The position numbers were made by a program, and so were the translations under genes. The notes under the pieces are model-generated. The model searched no databases and was not told the origin of the DNA. It was given only the letters and a program-made list of their open reading frames with translations. From Herpetosiphonaceae bacterium (GTDB lineage: Bacteria > Chloroflexota > Chloroflexia > Chloroflexales > Kallotenuaceae), in assembly GCA_036374795.1 (NCBI GenBank), contig DASUTC010000270.1, forward strand, positions 1 to 44,243: a stretch of 44,243 nucleotides of DNA. Reading direction: 5' to 3'. This document shows positions 1-7,765 of the stretch, in pieces (positions within the stretch are counted from its first letter, which is position 1; each line of letters opens with the position of its first letter).

Positions 1-521
1 AGATCGGCACGTCGTTCGACTACAACCGCGCGGCGCTGCTGGCATCGGTCGGGCAGACGGCGCGGCAGGTCGTCAGCACCTACGATCGCGAGGCCGAGGC
101 CAATGAGCTGGCGCAGAGCGTGCAGAGCGCCATGACCGCCACCGCCGTCGTCGAGGTGGGCGCGGTTGGATTAGGCGGCATTCTGCTGGCCGTTCTGCAT
201 GGCGCGCTGCTGGATGCTACCGGCATTCTGGCCTCGCTGGCAATCGCCGGGATGGGCCTGTACATCATTCCCAACAAGCGGCGGCAGGCCAAGCGCGACT
301 TTCACCAGAAGGTCAGCGACCTGCGCGACCAGCTTGCGCGCTCCGTCACGCGGCAGGTCAACAGCGAGCTAGAGGCGTCGGCGGCGCGGATTCGTGAGGC
401 GATCGGGCCGTACACCCGCTTTGTGCGGGCACAGCGCGATCAGCTCAGCGGCCTGAGCGAGGAGCTGGCCGCGATCGACGGCGTGCTTGGGCGTCTGCGC
501 GGCGAGATCAACAGCGTGTAG
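1..521 (+). CDS. Dynamin-family GTPase, C-terminal part (5' end outside window)
   Basis: The frame is open from the left edge (codon phase begins at base 3) to the TAG at 519-521, so this is the tail of a longer gene. The visible part has two adjacent hydrophobic stretches (about bases 150-270) with a short loop. A basic segment (PNKRRQAKRDF) and a long amphipathic helical region follow, with a motif close to IGPYTRFVRAQRDQL. A paired membrane hairpin followed by a helical trunk/GED-like tail is the usual C-terminus of bacterial dynamin-like proteins, which remodel membranes using GTP. The GTPase domain lies outside the window, so the family call rests on the tail alone. An internal GTG at 120 could start a shorter ORF, but nothing favours it. 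A GAAC-rich tract follows the stop. Confidence 0.6.
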   Translation, partial: IGTSFDYNRAALLASVGQTARQVVSTYDREAEANELAQSVQSAMTATAVVEVGAVGLGGILLAVLHGALLDATGILASLAIAGMGLYIIPNKRRQAKRDFHQKVSDLRDQLARSVTRQVNSELEASAARIREAIGPYTRFVRAQRDQLSGLSEELAAIDGVLGRLRGEINSV

Positions 522-887
522 CGCGGGGCAAGAACTAAAGAACAAACGGAGAATCAAGACGCCCGGAGGGCGCCCTGAACCGAGAACCGAGAACCAACTG
601 CTTCCCTCTCGTATGGCCGCGAAGGCGGAGGCCCGCGTGATCGTGGGGCAGGGCGGGTATCCTCTGGGCGTGGTGAGGGCCACAACCCAAAACGTTGAAC
701 TCGAAACCCGGCCCCTGCCCCGGACCGCTGATTCCTGAACTCAGAGCTCAAAACTTTCAACGCTACACCAGGGCTGGTGCGTACTTTACGAAGTGTGCCC
801 GGTCATGTTAACCTTGCATCACAGAATCGAACACAGCAGGTTTCGAGCAGCACCGAGAGTAAGCATCGTTCTCAAGGAGCGGCCAGC
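522..887. other. Intergenic region with composite GAAC repeat
   Basis: No convincing gene is seen here. Bases 530-598 hold an A-rich tract built of AAGAAC/GAACCGAGAACC units on the plus strand. A G-rich piece at 651-671 reads GGGCGGGTATCCTCTGGGCG, and a GAACTCGAAAC piece lies at 697-707. The same three parts in the same order occur on the minus strand at 33825-33690. The motif GTACTTTA at 781-788 resembles the element downstream of the two consensus promoters at 11.2 and 13.5 kb, but here I see no good -10/-35 pair in front of it. Confidence 0.6.
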
Positions 888-1727
888 ATGACCGGTGGGT
901 TTCAACCAAGCGGCATTGTGACACTGACAACCGACTTCGGGCTGGAAGATACGTATGTCGGGATCATGAAGGGCGTGATCTTGAGCATCACCCGCCAGAC
1001 ACAGATCATCGACTACACGCACGGCATCAGGCCGGGCAACATCGTCGAGGGCGCGTATCTGCTCAGCACGGGCTACCGCTACTTTCCGCGCGGCACGGTG
1101 CATGTCGCGGTTGTCGATCCCGGCGTTGGCAGCAGCCGCCGCGCGATTGCTTTTCAAACACCGGATGTCGCCTTCGTCGGTCCCGACAACGGGTTGTTCG
1201 GGCTGGTGATCGAGGACCTGTACCGCGAGTGGGGCGGCGACGTGCGGATCATCGAGCTGACCGAGGCGCGCTTCTGGCTGCCGCATATCAGCGCCACGTT
1301 TCATGGCCGCGATATTTTCGCTCCGGTAGCCGCGCATATCGTCGCGGGCGTGCCGCTGGCCGCGCTTGGCAGGCCGATCGATGGGCTGACGCCCGCGCAG
1401 TTGATGACGCCGCAGCCGTACGCCAGACAGATCCTCCAGGGGCATATCATCCACGTCGATCGCTTCGGCAACTGCATCACCAACGTGACGCAGAGCCACC
1501 TGCGCGATCACGGCATCGGCGGGCGGATTGTCGTCGAGATCATCGATCAGCAGCTTGCGGGCCTCTTCCGCACCTACTCGGACGGTCCAACGGGCGTACC
1601 GATGTGCTTAATCGGCAGCAGCGGGCATGTCGAAATTTCCGTGCGCAACGGTAACGCGGCGCGGTTGCTCGGCGTTGATATAGGCGACCGCTTTCGTATC
1701 CGTGGCATTGACGATAGCAGAATGTAG
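888..1727 (+). CDS. S-adenosyl-L-methionine hydrolase (adenosine-forming), DUF62 family
   Basis: This is a 279-residue protein of the SAM hydroxide adenosyltransferase family, which splits SAM to adenosine and methionine using an activated water. Family landmarks in order are TTDFG with D16, THGIRPGNIVEGAYLL, VVDPGVGSSRRAI (R84/R85), VGPDNGLFG, FHGRDIFAPVAAH and VDRFGNCITNV. Together these cover the N-terminal catalytic domain and the start of the C-terminal barrel. The ATG at 888 is chosen because AAGGAG lies at 874-879, eight bases upstream. An open frame extends back to 777 but lacks family sequence. The next gene begins five bases after the stop, so the two are probably cotranscribed. Confidence 0.92.
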   Translation: MTGGFQPSGIVTLTTDFGLEDTYVGIMKGVILSITRQTQIIDYTHGIRPGNIVEGAYLLSTGYRYFPRGTVHVAVVDPGVGSSRRAIAFQTPDVAFVGPDNGLFGLVIEDLYREWGGDVRIIELTEARFWLPHISATFHGRDIFAPVAAHIVAGVPLAALGRPIDGLTPAQLMTPQPYARQILQGHIIHVDRFGNCITNVTQSHLRDHGIGGRIVVEIIDQQLAGLFRTYSDGPTGVPMCLIGSSGHVEISVRNGNAARLLGVDIGDRFRIRGIDDSRM

Positions 1728-1732
1728 GTATC

Positions 1733-2323
1733 ATGATCGATCCGCATGCTCCACCCCTTCGAGTCGTGCTGGTCGTCGATAGTGAGCCGACGATCGCAGC
1801 CGTGGCGATTCCGCTGACCGAGGCCGGTCATGCGGTTGCTATGGTGCAAACCGCGCGCGAGGTATTCAAGCTGATCGAAGCGCAGCCGTGGGATGCCGTC
1901 GTCATCGATCTGTCGCCGATCGAGAGCGCGCTCGATCTGGCCCGGCGGATCCACCAGCGCCACTCCAACCTCTCGATTATTTTACTCAGCGAGCCGCCGC
2001 CGCCCCAAGTCATCGACACCGGCCTCAGCCTGGGCGTGTACGACTGGCTCTTCAAGCCGGGCGCGCTGTCGCTGGTGATGGCCGCGCTCCACCGCGCCCG
2101 CGAGCGGCGGATGTTCCAGCAGAGCGCCGCGCAGCCTGGCGAGGCCAGCGATCGGGGCGGAGCGAGACACGAGATCAACAACCAGCTCGCGGGCATCATC
2201 GGGCTGGTCCAGCTTCACCTCGTCGATGAAACGCTGCCCGCCGAATTGCGGCAAGATCTGACCCTGGTGCTGAAGCATGCGCAGCAGCTACGCGATCTGC
2301 TGCGCGCAAAACGCTCGAAGTAG
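1733..2323 (+). CDS. Receiver domain fused to a lone DHp-like H-box, no kinase domain
   Basis: The protein has 196 residues. Residues 9-122 form a CheY-like receiver with probable phosphoacceptor D59 (VVIDLSP) and conserved K108 (FKPG). The acidic pocket is reduced: D16 and E18 stand where a DD/DE pair is usual. After a linker, residues 145-188 contain RHEINNQLAGIIGLVQL, which looks like the H-box of a histidine kinase dimerisation domain (H146, E147, N150). There is no ATP-binding domain after it and the protein ends at 196. It could act as a phosphotransfer adaptor or a dimeric receiver. It starts five bases after the SAM hydrolase stop, which suggests coupling. The receiver is clear; the DHp reading comes from motif resemblance. 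Confidence 0.75.
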   Translation: MIDPHAPPLRVVLVVDSEPTIAAVAIPLTEAGHAVAMVQTAREVFKLIEAQPWDAVVIDLSPIESALDLARRIHQRHSNLSIILLSEPPPPQVIDTGLSLGVYDWLFKPGALSLVMAALHRARERRMFQQSAAQPGEASDRGGARHEINNQLAGIIGLVQLHLVDETLPAELRQDLTLVLKHAQQLRDLLRAKRSK

Positions 2324-2385
2324 CGCGTGGTCTATCAGGCCCGCGTACGCGATCGGCGGGCAGGACATGGTACTATACCCGCGCT

Positions 2386-4341
2386 ATGCGACGACCGACA
2401 CATTCACAGCTACTCTATCCTGACCTGAATGCGGAGCAGCGCCAGGCGGTAATCTCGCCGATCGGGCCGGTGCTGGTGCGCGCCGGAGCAGGCAGCGGCA
2501 AAACCCGCGTTCTGACGCTACGCATCCACTATCTGATCACCGCGCATCAGATCGCGCCGTCGTCGATCCTCGCCGTCACCTTCACCAACAAAGCCGCGAC
2601 TGAGCTGCGCGGACGGCTGCGCGAGCTGCTGAAAGAGCGCAGCCGTGGCCTCACCACAGGCACATTCCACAGCGTCGGCCTGCGCATCCTGCGCGAGTCG
2701 CTGGCCGGACGGCTCAAAGGCTACACCAAAGATTTCTCGATCTACGGCGAAGAGGAGCAGCGCCAGCTCGCCCAGTCGGCGCTTGAGTCGTGGCGGGGCA
2801 GGCCGCCGCTCATGCTGGAGCCGGAGCAGGTGCTCAGACGGATCTCGCGGCTCAAAAGTCGGCTGCTCACGCCGCAGCTTGCGCTGCGCATGGCTGGCGG
2901 CGACCAGCAGGCGGCGTACGTGGCGGGGCTGTACGACAGCTACCAGCGCAGCCTGCGCAAGCACAACGCGATCGACTTCGACGACTGTATTTTGCTGCCC
3001 TACCGCCTGCTCAGCGACGATCCCGATCTGCTGGCCGAGCATCAGGCGCGCTGGCAGCATGTGCTGGTGGACGAGTACCAGGACACCGATCGGGCGCAGC
3101 ATGGCCTCGTCACGCTGCTGACGATGACGCAGCCGCGCTCGCTGTTTGTCGTGGGCGACGCGCAGCAGAGCATCTACGGCTTCCGCAACGCGGATCATAC
3201 GATCATCAGCCAGTTCGGCAAGGACTTTCCCCAAGCGCATGTGGTCGAGCTGATCACCAACTATCGCTCGCGGCAGCAGGTGCTCGACGCGGCCCATGCG
3301 GTGATCCGCCACGCCGAGGCAATCCGTGTGCTGCCGCTCCGCGCCGCGCAGGGGCCGGGCGTGCCGGGCAGCGTGATCAAAATCCATGAGCTGAAAGACA
3401 GCCGCGAAGAATCGGAGTGGGTCGCGCGGCGGATCGGCGAGCTGATCGGCAGCGGTCGACGGCCCCGCGAGATCGCCGTGCTGTTTCGGACGCGGCATAT
3501 GAGCCGTGGCCTGGAGCAGGCGCTACGTCACGCGCGCATTCCCTACAGCGTGCGCGGCACCAGCGGCTTCTACGATCGGCGTGTCGTGCGCGATCTGCTG
3601 GCCTACCTGCGCGCCATCGCCAACCCGGCGGATAGTCTCTCGCTGGCGCGGATCATCAACCTGCCCGCGCGTGGCCTGGGCGGCGTGACGATCGAGCAGT
3701 TCACCACCAACGCGGCGGAGCACGGCCTCGCGCCCGGTATGGCCCTGTTCGACGGACGCTGCTACGCCAATCTCAAGCCCAACGCGGCAACAGCACTGCG
3801 CACATTCGCGCAGATGCTCGGCGGCTGGCGGCAGAAGGCGGAGCGCAGCTACCCGCCCGCGCATCTGATCGCCGATGTGCTGGCGCAGAGCGGCTACGAC
3901 CATTGGATCAAAACCAGCCTGCCCGAAGCCGATCGGCCCGATGCGCTGAGCCATGTGCAGGAGCTACAAACTGCCGCCGAAGAGCACGACTCGCTCTCGT
4001 CGTTCTTGCAGGAGATCGCACTGATGACGGCGGTCGACGACAAAGAGGACGAGCGCGACGCGGTCCAACTGCTGACGGTCCATGCCGCCAAGGGCCTGGA
4101 GTGGCCGATCGTGTTTATCGCGGGGCTGGAAGAAGGCACGCTGCCGCATGAGCGCGCCTTTGCCGAGAGCGGCGGCATCGAGGAGGAGCGGCGGCTCTGT
4201 TATGTCGCCCTGACTCGCGCCCGTGAGCAGGTCTGGCTCTCGTGGGCCGGTGGTCGGCAGCGCGGCCAGATGCTCAAACGCTCGCGCTTTCTGGACGAGA
4301 TCATCGCCTACGGGCAGGAGCGGGCGAGAGAGAAACGATAG
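2386..4341 (+). CDS. ATP-dependent 3'-5' DNA helicase, UvrD/PcrA/Rep type (SF1A)
   Basis: This 651-residue protein has the full set of SF1A motifs. They are the Q motif LNAEQRQAV, Walker A AGAGSGKT (K39), TFTNKAA (Ia), Walker B DEYQDT (229-234), GDAQQSIYGFR (III), TNYRS (IV), LLTVHAAKGLEW (V) and CYVALTRAREQVWL (VI). Such helicases unwind DNA in mismatch and nucleotide-excision repair and displace proteins from DNA. It is shorter than typical PcrA/UvrD (about 720-750 residues) because it stops soon after motif VI and lacks the C-terminal RNA-polymerase-binding tail. There is no clear Shine-Dalgarno. TACTAT ends about ten bases before the ATG, so a leaderless mRNA is possible but unproven. It converges on trpA. 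Confidence 0.92.
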   Translation: MRRPTHSQLLYPDLNAEQRQAVISPIGPVLVRAGAGSGKTRVLTLRIHYLITAHQIAPSSILAVTFTNKAATELRGRLRELLKERSRGLTTGTFHSVGLRILRESLAGRLKGYTKDFSIYGEEEQRQLAQSALESWRGRPPLMLEPEQVLRRISRLKSRLLTPQLALRMAGGDQQAAYVAGLYDSYQRSLRKHNAIDFDDCILLPYRLLSDDPDLLAEHQARWQHVLVDEYQDTDRAQHGLVTLLTMTQPRSLFVVGDAQQSIYGFRNADHTIISQFGKDFPQAHVVELITNYRSRQQVLDAAHAVIRHAEAIRVLPLRAAQGPGVPGSVIKIHELKDSREESEWVARRIGELIGSGRRPREIAVLFRTRHMSRGLEQALRHARIPYSVRGTSGFYDRRVVRDLLAYLRAIANPADSLSLARIINLPARGLGGVTIEQFTTNAAEHGLAPGMALFDGRCYANLKPNAATALRTFAQMLGGWRQKAERSYPPAHLIADVLAQSGYDHWIKTSLPEADRPDALSHVQELQTAAEEHDSLSSFLQEIALMTAVDDKEDERDAVQLLTVHAAKGLEWPIVFIAGLEEGTLPHERAFAESGGIEEERRLCYVALTRAREQVWLSWAGGRQRGQMLKRSRFLDEIIAYGQERAREKR

Positions 4342-4467
4342 AACCAAGGAGCCAAGAACCAAGAACCGGGATCATCAGGCCGGGGGTGTAGGGGACGCAA
4401 GAACAAAAGAACAAAAGAACAAGAGAACAAAGGCTTAAAACGTTTGTTCCCTTGTTCCCTTGTTCCC
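4342..4467. repeat. Convergent GAAC-rich tracts forming a bidirectional stem-loop
   Basis: Between the convergent helicase gene and trpA, AAGAAC/GAACAAAA units run on the plus strand to about 4431. The complementary TTGTTCCC units then run from 4443 to 4468, so each A-rich strand is the coding strand of the gene it follows. Bases 4418-4431 pair with 4443-4456 (14 positions, one mismatch) around an 11-nt loop. This gives a symmetrical hairpin that could act as a two-way 3' end signal. Confidence 0.6.
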
Positions 4468-5256
4468 TTAGAGTGCCTCCGTATCGACTCCCGCACGCAG
4501 GCCGCGCACAAACGCCTCGACATCCTGCGCCTGCTCGACCACGTTCAGCAGCGCCGAGCCGACGACCACGCCATCGGCAACCTGCGCCACCTGCCGCGCG
4601 TGCTCAGGCCGCGAGATACCAAAGCCCACCGCCAGCGGCGTCTGCGTCTGGGCGCGCACCCGCGCCAGAAACGCTGGCAGCTCGGCGGGTAGCTCTGCGC
4701 GCGCGCCGGTTATGCCGGTCAGCGACACACAGTAGATAAAGCCCGATGCCTGCTCGGCGACATGCGCGATCCGCTCCTGGGTCGAGGTGGGCGCGAGAAA
4801 CAGGATCAGATCGAGATCATGGGCGCGACAGGCCGCGTGCAGCTCGGCGGACTCTTCGGGCGGCAGGTCGGGGATGATCAGCCCGTCGACACCCGCCGCC
4901 TGAGCTTCGACGCAGAAGCGCTCCAGGCCGTACTGCAACAGCGGGTTGAGATAGCCCATCAGCAGCAGCGGCACCTGAACGCCGCGCTCGCGCAGCAGCC
5001 GCACCGTTTCGAGGCAGTAGGCGACGTTGACACGGTTCTTGAGCGCCCGCTCCGTGGCCCGCTGCACAGTAGCGCCGTCGGCCAGCGGATCGGAGAAGGG
5101 CACGCCCAGCTCGACCATATCGGCACCTGCGGCGATCAGGCGCGGCACCAGATTAAGCGCCGACTCGCGCTCAGGAAAGCCGACCGTCAGATACAAAATC
5201 AGCGCACGTCGCCGCGCCGCCGCCAACGCTTCCCAGCTTGAACGTATTCGTGACAT
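4468..5256 (-). CDS. trpA: Tryptophan synthase alpha subunit
   Basis: This 262-residue TIM barrel cleaves indole-3-glycerol phosphate to indole and glyceraldehyde 3-phosphate, and passes indole to TrpB. With the start at 5256, the catalytic residues are E49 (MVELGVPFSDP) and D60 (DPLADG), matching classical TrpA numbering. Further landmarks are LLLMGYLNPLLQYG, GLIIPDLPPEES, FLAPTSTQERI, YCVSLTGITGAR and VGFGISRPEHA. The open frame extends upstream. An ATG at 5331 sits one base past the plsY stop, but it would add 25 residues with no TrpA homology, so 5256 is preferred despite a weak Shine-Dalgarno. No other trp gene is nearby. The gene follows plsY on the same strand and is likely cotranscribed with it. 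Confidence 0.93.
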   Translation of the reverse strand: MSRIRSSWEALAAARRRALILYLTVGFPERESALNLVPRLIAAGADMVELGVPFSDPLADGATVQRATERALKNRVNVAYCLETVRLLRERGVQVPLLLMGYLNPLLQYGLERFCVEAQAAGVDGLIIPDLPPEESAELHAACRAHDLDLILFLAPTSTQERIAHVAEQASGFIYCVSLTGITGARAELPAELPAFLARVRAQTQTPLAVGFGISRPEHARQVAQVADGVVVGSALLNVVEQAQDVEAFVRGLRAGVDTEAL

Positions 5257-5332
5257 AGCTTGCTCGATCCTGAGCGCCGTGGGCACCTGCCAGAGCGGAA
5301 TCTGGAACTGGCGCGCGGCGATAATGTCCATA

Positions 5333-5965
5333 TCAGGTCGGTTGATCGACGAAGAATCCTTCGCGCACGTCCGGCAGATGCTTGACAATCACAACAATGC
5401 TGACCAGCAGCACCGCGACCGTCAGCGCCTCGGCGCGCGTCCACCACCAGACCAGCGGCGTCGTGCTGGCGACCGCGATCATCGACGGCCAAGTTTCATC
5501 CTTGCGCAGCAGCAGCAGCGCGACGAAGAAGATCGCGATTATGATCAGCGCCAGCCGCCAATCGATCAGCAGCAGCACCGCCATGCCGGAGGCCAGGCCC
5601 TTGCCGCCCGACCGTCGCAGCCACAGCTTCCAGCCGCTGCCACGCTCGCGCCGCGATGCAAAGATCAGAAACGGCGAGAAGCAATGCCCGGCCACCGTCG
5701 CCGCGCCGCACAGCGCCGCCGCCTCCGGGCCGAGCACGCGCAGGCCAAGATACATCGCCAGAGCAGCCTTCGCGCCATCCAGCAGCGCCACCAGCACACC
5801 AGCCACCGGCCCCACCGAGCGAAAGGTATTCATCGCCCCGGCATTACCGCTGCCGGAGCGCTGGATGTTAACGCCGCGTATCCCCCTGGCAACGACCACC
5901 GCAAACGGCACGGCGCCGATCAAAAAACTAACGATCAGGAGCAGAAGCAGTGTCGGACTGAGCAT
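5333..5965 (-). CDS. plsY: Acyl-phosphate glycerol-3-phosphate acyltransferase PlsY
   Basis: This 210-residue integral membrane enzyme transfers the acyl group of acyl-phosphate to glycerol-3-phosphate, the first step of phospholipid synthesis. The three family motifs are present: SGSGNAGAMNTFRSVG (about 37-52), LLDGAKAALA with AGHCFSPFLIF (about 62-101), and SGGKGLASGMAVLLL (about 118-132). Five or more hydrophobic segments are visible. A cytoplasmic loop around residues 103-117 is longer than usual (ASRRERGSGWKLWLRR), ahead of the GGKG motif. The start at 5965 has GGAGA eight bases upstream. Its stop lies 76 bases before the chosen trpA start. Confidence 0.92.
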   Translation of the reverse strand: MLSPTLLLLLIVSFLIGAVPFAVVVARGIRGVNIQRSGSGNAGAMNTFRSVGPVAGVLVALLDGAKAALAMYLGLRVLGPEAAALCGAATVAGHCFSPFLIFASRRERGSGWKLWLRRSGGKGLASGMAVLLLIDWRLALIIIAIFFVALLLLRKDETWPSMIAVASTTPLVWWWTRAEALTVAVLLVSIVVIVKHLPDVREGFFVDQPT

Positions 5966-6035
5966 GGTAGTTTCTCCATCCTGCGCGGATTGTAGCGAAC
6001 AGGTATCGAGCCGTCAATGATCGCTGGCACGCACA

Positions 6036-6100
6036 GACGGCGGCTGGGAGCATCCCAGCCGCCGTCGCCAAGGCAAGGCTCCTGCGCCATTGCAGGAGCC
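6036..6100 (-). terminator. Tandem hairpins downstream of the S8 protease gene
   Basis: Two perfect inverted repeats lie between the protease stop (6120) and plsY. Bases 6077-6085 pair with 6092-6100 (9 bp, 6-nt loop). Bases 6036-6049 pair with 6053-6066 (14 bp, 3-nt loop). Neither is followed by a clear U-run on the minus strand, so rho-independent termination is likely but not textbook. Confidence 0.55.
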
Positions 6101-6119
6101 GCCGCGTACGCATCGCTGC

Positions 6120-7655
6120 TTATTGCCCCATGTCGTGGAGCACGGCGCGGAGCGCGTTGATCTGCCCATGACCATAGAAGCCGTTGTAGCCCTCGCCGCC
6201 CTGGCACTCGGCCAGGAACGCGCCCGTGCCACCGGGATCGAACGGGTTCTGCGGACAGGCGATCGGATCGGCGGTCTGGTTGATGATCCCCGCAACCTGA
6301 CCGGGCCGCAGCGTGCCATTCTGCGCATTCTGCGCATCGCCAAAGCGGCTGACGACGAGCGCTCCCAGACCCGTGGCGTGCGGCACGGCCATCGACGTAC
6401 CCTGGAGATACGCATAGGTGCCGCACGGGCTGACCGAGCAATCGCGCAGCATCAGCGGCGATGCCGGGTTGTAGCGGCTGGCCGGATAGGTCGAAAGTAT
6501 GCGACCGTTCGGCGCTTCCGGCGTTACCTGGAAGCGGCGGTCGCCGCCTGGAGCCGTCACCTGGATCACACCCACGCCATAATCGGAGTAGTACGCCTTC
6601 TGGCCGAGATTACCCACCGCCGTCACCGTGATCACGCCGGGCAGCTCGGTCGGAATGCGCAGACAGGCATTCGTGATCTCGCGCGAGAGCGGCGTGCCAT
6701 CCGACGGGCTGGTTTCATCGACCGTGGGATGCGCCATGTCGTGGTTATCGTTGCCTGCGGAGGCGAAGATCGTCACGCCGCGCGACTGAGCGAAGCGGAT
6801 CGCGCGCTGCTCGGCCTTCCAGATCGCGCGCTGCGTGGCCTCGTTGCGGCAGTTGTAGAGATACGGATCGGCGAAGTAGCTGTTGTTCACCACGTCAAAG
6901 CCCTGCTGCCCGACCCACATAAACGCGCAGACAACCATGTGCGGGAAGAAGTAGCCCTCGTCGTTGCTGGTCTTGACGGCGGCGATGCGCACGTTTGGCG
7001 CAACGCCCACAATCCCGACGCCGTTGGCTGCCGCAGCGATCGTACCGGCGGTGTGCGTGCCGTGTCCCTGGCGATCGTCCCATGCATTGGGGTCCTGGTT
7101 GGGAGCGCCGCTCTCGCAGGATACGCTCTTGGAGAAATCAATGTTGGGCGCGAGATCGGGGTGGCGATAGTCGAGGCCGGTATCCAGATCGCCGGCCAGC
7201 ACCGCGCGGCTGCCGCCGGTAATAGCATGAGCCTCAGGTGTCTTGATCTGGCGCATATCCCACTGCAAGCCGGAGAGATTATCGCCGTCGGCGGCGGGCA
7301 CGTTGGGCAGATCGCCTGCCGGACCACCCTCGACAGTATCCTCCTGCAGGCGCATGCCAAAGCCGGTTGTCGCCGCCGCATTCTCGATGCGGCTGTCAGC
7401 CAGCAGATGGCTGCGGAACGCGGCGTTGTCGGATCGGGCAATGACCACGCCGATCTCGCCGTAGCTATGAACCAGCTCGCCGCCCGCCCTAGCGATGATC
7501 GCCGCCGCATCGGTGGGAACTGCCTCCGCCTTGTACAGCACGATATAGGTTTGCATCGTCCCGGCAGCCTGAGCCGGTCCGACGCTGAAGGTGGTCGAAA
7601 AAACGCTGGCAAGAACGAGGCCGAGTACTGCTGCGAACCTCAAGACCTGACGCAT
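6120..7655 (-). CDS. Secreted S8 (subtilisin-like) serine protease
   Basis: The protein has 511 residues from the ATG at 7655, which is preceded by GGAGG; an upstream in-frame start would add 22 residues. Residues 1-31 are a Sec signal peptide (MRQVLRF, a hydrophobic core, then AQA-A). An inhibitor I9-like propeptide follows to about residue 130. The catalytic triad is D158 (AGDLDTGLDYRHPDL), H198 (GHGTHTAGT) and S421 (QGTSMAVPHATG), with oxyanion N302 (SAGND). The Asp motif is slightly unusual (GDLDTG, where A-x-x-DTG is typical). The region before the Ser contains several cysteines that could form disulfides. It is the last gene of a block of exported proteins and follows the terminator of the larger S8 protease. 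Confidence 0.9.
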   Translation of the reverse strand: MRQVLRFAAVLGLVLASVFSTTFSVGPAQAAGTMQTYIVLYKAEAVPTDAAAIIARAGGELVHSYGEIGVVIARSDNAAFRSHLLADSRIENAAATTGFGMRLQEDTVEGGPAGDLPNVPAADGDNLSGLQWDMRQIKTPEAHAITGGSRAVLAGDLDTGLDYRHPDLAPNIDFSKSVSCESGAPNQDPNAWDDRQGHGTHTAGTIAAAANGVGIVGVAPNVRIAAVKTSNDEGYFFPHMVVCAFMWVGQQGFDVVNNSYFADPYLYNCRNEATQRAIWKAEQRAIRFAQSRGVTIFASAGNDNHDMAHPTVDETSPSDGTPLSREITNACLRIPTELPGVITVTAVGNLGQKAYYSDYGVGVIQVTAPGGDRRFQVTPEAPNGRILSTYPASRYNPASPLMLRDCSVSPCGTYAYLQGTSMAVPHATGLGALVVSRFGDAQNAQNGTLRPGQVAGIINQTADPIACPQNPFDPGGTGAFLAECQGGEGYNGFYGHGQINALRAVLHDMGQ

Positions 7656-7710
7656 GGGAAGCCTCCGTTGTACGAGGTGCCGGGCGCACACCGGATGTAC
7701 GCCGCGCTTC

Positions 7711-7747
7711 AAAAACAACACCCCCTATCGCCGTTGATAGGGGGTGT
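7711..7747 (-). terminator. Intrinsic terminator of the large S8 protease gene
   Basis: Bases 7718-7729 and 7736-7747 form a perfect 12-bp stem with a 6-nt loop, 19 bases after the stop of the large S8 protease. On the minus strand the stem is followed by TTGTTTTTG, so this is a classical rho-independent terminator. It separates the two S8 protease transcripts, yet I see no strong promoter between it and the downstream protease, so that gene may depend on readthrough. Confidence 0.85.
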
Positions 7748-7765
7748 CGCTGACTACTGGTTGGC

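Noticed and set aside
2366-2386. Leaderless start of the helicase via TACTATACC before the ATG
   Set aside because: Only a weak -10-like string and no -35; noted in the gene entry but not supported as a feature.
5257-5331. Alternative trpA start at 5331, coupled to the plsY stop (TGATATG)
   Set aside because: The extra 25 residues are not TrpA-like, and the catalytic Glu/Asp numbering fits the start at 5256.
5027-5995. Plus-strand ORF opposite plsY and trpA
   Set aside because: plsY and trpA are unmistakable on the minus strand; this frame lacks family features.
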